The translations under genes were made by a program, and so were the position numbers. A stretch of 64,000 nt of DNA from NCBI GenBank assembly GCA_031213475.1, contig JARUPZ010000030.1:3995310-4059309 (forward strand). The letters are read 5' to 3'. This DNA comes from Nereocystis luetkeana. Lineage: Eukaryota; Sar; Phaeophyceae; Laminariales; Laminariaceae. The notes beneath the pieces were generated by a model that did no database searches, had not been told where the DNA came from, and saw only the letters and a list, made by a program, of their open reading frames with translations. This document shows positions 61,617 through 64,000 of the stretch, in pieces (the stretch's first letter is position 1; the number at the start of each line of letters is the position of its first letter).

Positions 61617-61860
61617 AAAATCCAGGTCAAAGGACATGATCACAGATCAAGGTCACAAATCAAGATCACAGATCAAGACCACAGAACAAGATCACAGATC
61701 AAGACCACAGATCAAGATCAAGATCACACATCGAGATCACAGATAGATCACAGATCAAGGTCACAGATCGAGATCAAGACCAAAGATCGAAGAAAAAGTA
61801 TCAAAGATCTACTAAAAAAAAAATCAAAATTAAAGATCAAAGACTATAGACCTGAGACCA
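61617..61860 (+). repeat. Degenerate GATCA(A/C)AGATCA repeat
   Basis: About 18 imperfect 12-14 base units such as AGATCAAGACCACAG and AGATCAAGGTCAC. Confidence 0.85.
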
Positions 61861-62109
61861 AAGTACCAACCCCCTCGCTCACCTATGTCTCGTCGTAGAG
61901 GGTGTATGCGGTGTATGCGCACGTCGCCAGTCAGACGTTTTCGTAGAGGAAACTTCCCCTTCAAAGATCGGGCTCGGGGGCTGGCGTCGCGTGAAACGAG
62001 AGCAGAGAGGGAAAGAGCAGAAAGAGAGAGATAGAGAGAGAGCAGAGAGAGAGAGAAAGAGAGAGAGAGGGAGAGAGAGAGAGGGAGAGAGAGAGAGAGA
62101 GAGAGAGCA

Positions 62110-63080
62110 ACACACAACGACGTCAACGGCCAACATTTGAAACGGCGGAACGGACCAACGCATGCACCGGCAATCGGGGATGAAATGCGGCAGACGACGG
62201 CATCCAGGGGTGCAAGCGAAAAATAGACCCCAGCACTCCACTACTCTTACCCAATTTGGAGACCCAGACAGGGGGGGGGGGGGGGGGGGGTTCTAAAATC
62301 GAGCAAAACAAAAAACATAGATGTCACGTCCAGAAATCAGACAAACAAATACATTCTTTTTCGTAAATTCGTCCCATAAATTCCACCCCAAAAAAAGGTT
62401 GTTTTTTTCGTCTTGACCTTATCAAGGAGTTTTTGGTGCCATGTGTCTTTTGGTCATATACTCTCGCGGTGCCAACCTAAAGAGAAAGGACAGAGCATCA
62501 ACCAAGGCTACTGCTGTAGTACCGGCAAAAAAAAAAAAAAAAAACAGACGATGAGCCACCAATGTTAGTATGCAGTAACTAACGGCAGAGGCACACCAAC
62601 GTTTGCACCGGAAATCGGGGGGTACTGTTGGCAGCGACGGCGGTACCAGGAGGAAGCAAATGCTAGGAACGGTTACCGGGTTTTTTTCGACCAAAGTTTG
62701 GCACAAAAGCAGTCGAGGATAGCAAGCAACGGCGGGATACCCCAGTGGTCGATGGTGTATCTATGAATAGAAACGGCGACAAATAAACCAATGTTGGTAT
62801 TTCAACCAATGCTGGCTGGCAACGGCGGTGGAATCTTCCACATTTTGTTCTTTTTTTTTGTTATTTTTACGAAAATGGCTCGTGAGGCGGCATCAACCAA
62901 CTTAGGAACCGCCAACAAAAAACAAATGGCAGCAACGGCGGCGCTATCAACCAATAAAAACGGCGGGATCAACCAGCGTTGGCGCTAGGAAAACCAAGGA
63001 TAGCAACGGTGGTGATCAGAACCACCCTACGTTAGAAACGGCGGTACTCACCAACGCAGGCACAGGCAACCAACTGTAGA
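62110..63080 (+). repeat. Scattered AACGGCGG / CCAACG repeat field
   Basis: The words CAACGGCGG, GGGATCAACCA, ACCAACG and GCACCGG-AATCGGGG recur irregularly, for example near 62130-62185, 62590-62650, 62720-62790, 62820, 62935-63020 and 63040-63070. Two stretches (62150-62180 and 62595-62622) are clearly related. Confidence 0.6.
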
Positions 63081-64000
63081 GGGTATACATTTTCCGCTTT
63101 CCCGAAAAAAAAAAAGAAGCTACAACGAAAGTACTGTAGTACTTTTCGGCCGTCATATTTCTGACCGATAGGAATTAAAAACCAAAATCTGAGGAGCACC
63201 ATGAATACAAACAAAAAAATAAACAGGGCAAACAACGAAGCAAAAAACGAAGCAAAAAGACGAAGCCGTGAGATCGAAGAATTACGCAAGACTCGTCTTT
63301 GCAAAGCTTGGCGTGTTAATTCGACCGCGCTTTCTATATACGGGGGGGGGGTGCGTGTACGTTTTCAGAGATGTCTCCAAAATTATTACAGGTTTGAACG
63401 CAAAAACATAAAAATATGCGATAAAAGGCGACTGCCGCGGTCACGGTGTATACCCCCCAGTAGGTATTGCAGCGGGGTCAAATACACCTATGCCAGGTGT
63501 GTATATCCCACTTTTGTTGCAAACCCTCTTTCTTCTTTCGTTAGCGCCTACTAATAGGCCACGGGAATGGTGTTTCATCGGGCTAGATAACCATTTTTGC
63601 AAACCCAAGAGGGGGAAAAAACTGACGACAAAATTAGACGACTACAGCGACGGCCACTGCGCGACTAGCGGATATCATACGATGAACAACGGTGTCCCCG
63701 GGTCACGGTGCAAGGAGTCGTTCCAACGACACGGGCTCAACAGGATGCTACCCGTCCTGCTCGCTGGGGCGCATGCTGGTCGCAGATGGTTGACAACACT
63801 AAAGCTACCCACCATTGTTTTCGTCGATTCCTCCGGGGAGTCCCGAAGGATTTAAGGCTCTGCCTATTTTGATCAAATGCCGTTTCTGGAAGAGGGTTAC
63901 TGAGGTATATGATGGAGCTCTCGAAGTGAGACAAGCCCCCCCCCAAAAAACCATAAAAGTCTATAAACATCCCCCTTAGTATCGTGGCACAACGCGTCAA

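Larger units (their letters stand above)
61143..64000 (-). other. Probable kinase intron and upstream region, no exon seen
   Basis: The kinase exon at 61142 needs upstream exons for the activation loop, catalytic loop and ATP site, but no such motif was found up to 64000. The stretch holds a TTG microsatellite (61264-61309), an AGATCA-CAAGACC repeat (61617-61860), a GA-rich microsatellite (62026-62107) and an AACGGCGG repeat field. Confidence 0.5.

Noticed and set aside
63490..63855. 121-codon plus-strand frame near the right edge
   Set aside because: No domain or start context; length is within chance for this composition.

Overview
The window looks like nuclear DNA of an intron-rich eukaryote. 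Four protein genes can be read, all split into short exons with GT-AG borders and compatible phases. The introns are hundreds to thousands of bases long and full of simple repeats, long G or C runs and small inverted-repeat elements. This architecture, the GC-rich coding exons and the protein types fit a stramenopile such as a brown alga (Ectocarpus-like). That placement is inference from style and was not confirmed by any search. No bacterial operon, CRISPR array or virus gene was seen.

Layout. (1) 1167-4133, plus strand: the last three exons of a Rab1-type GTPase; its first exons lie left of the window. (2) 4134-12143: no gene; it holds G-rich DNA, a degenerate ~260-300 bp satellite (5890-8250), MITE-like elements and poly-G-linked repeats. 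(3) 12144-15099, minus: five exons of a SAM-dependent methyltransferase, both ends unresolved. (4) 15100-23418: gene-poor, with a decayed hAT transposon (18582-19941) and a small TIR element. (5) 23419-29397, minus: a complete nine-exon gene model of 488 codons with an LSD1-type zinc finger. It is divergent, across a 280 bp shared promoter, from (6) 29678-39495, plus: a complete seven-exon, 243-residue U1A/U2B''-type spliceosomal protein. (7) 39496-47670: repeats, satellite and probable 3' flank. (8) 47671-61142, minus: the C-terminal ten exons (about 1,180 residues) of a CaMKK-like protein kinase whose catalytic domain is split by a very large low-complexity insertion; its N-lobe exons lie beyond 64000. 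(9) 61143-64000: upstream intron or flank with simple repeats.

The genes are housekeeping or signalling functions (ER-Golgi traffic, methyl transfer, splicing, kinase signalling) and do not form a pathway. The most unusual content is the repeat landscape. Two related dispersed repeat families end in a poly-C tail (poly-G on the other strand). A TA-flanked MITE family has five copies, a ~95 bp palindromic family has five copies, and a ~200 bp family has five copies. There is also a head-to-tail pair of ~800 bp TIR elements in the U2B'' intron, and a 105 bp G-run minisatellite whose single units also occur elsewhere in the window.
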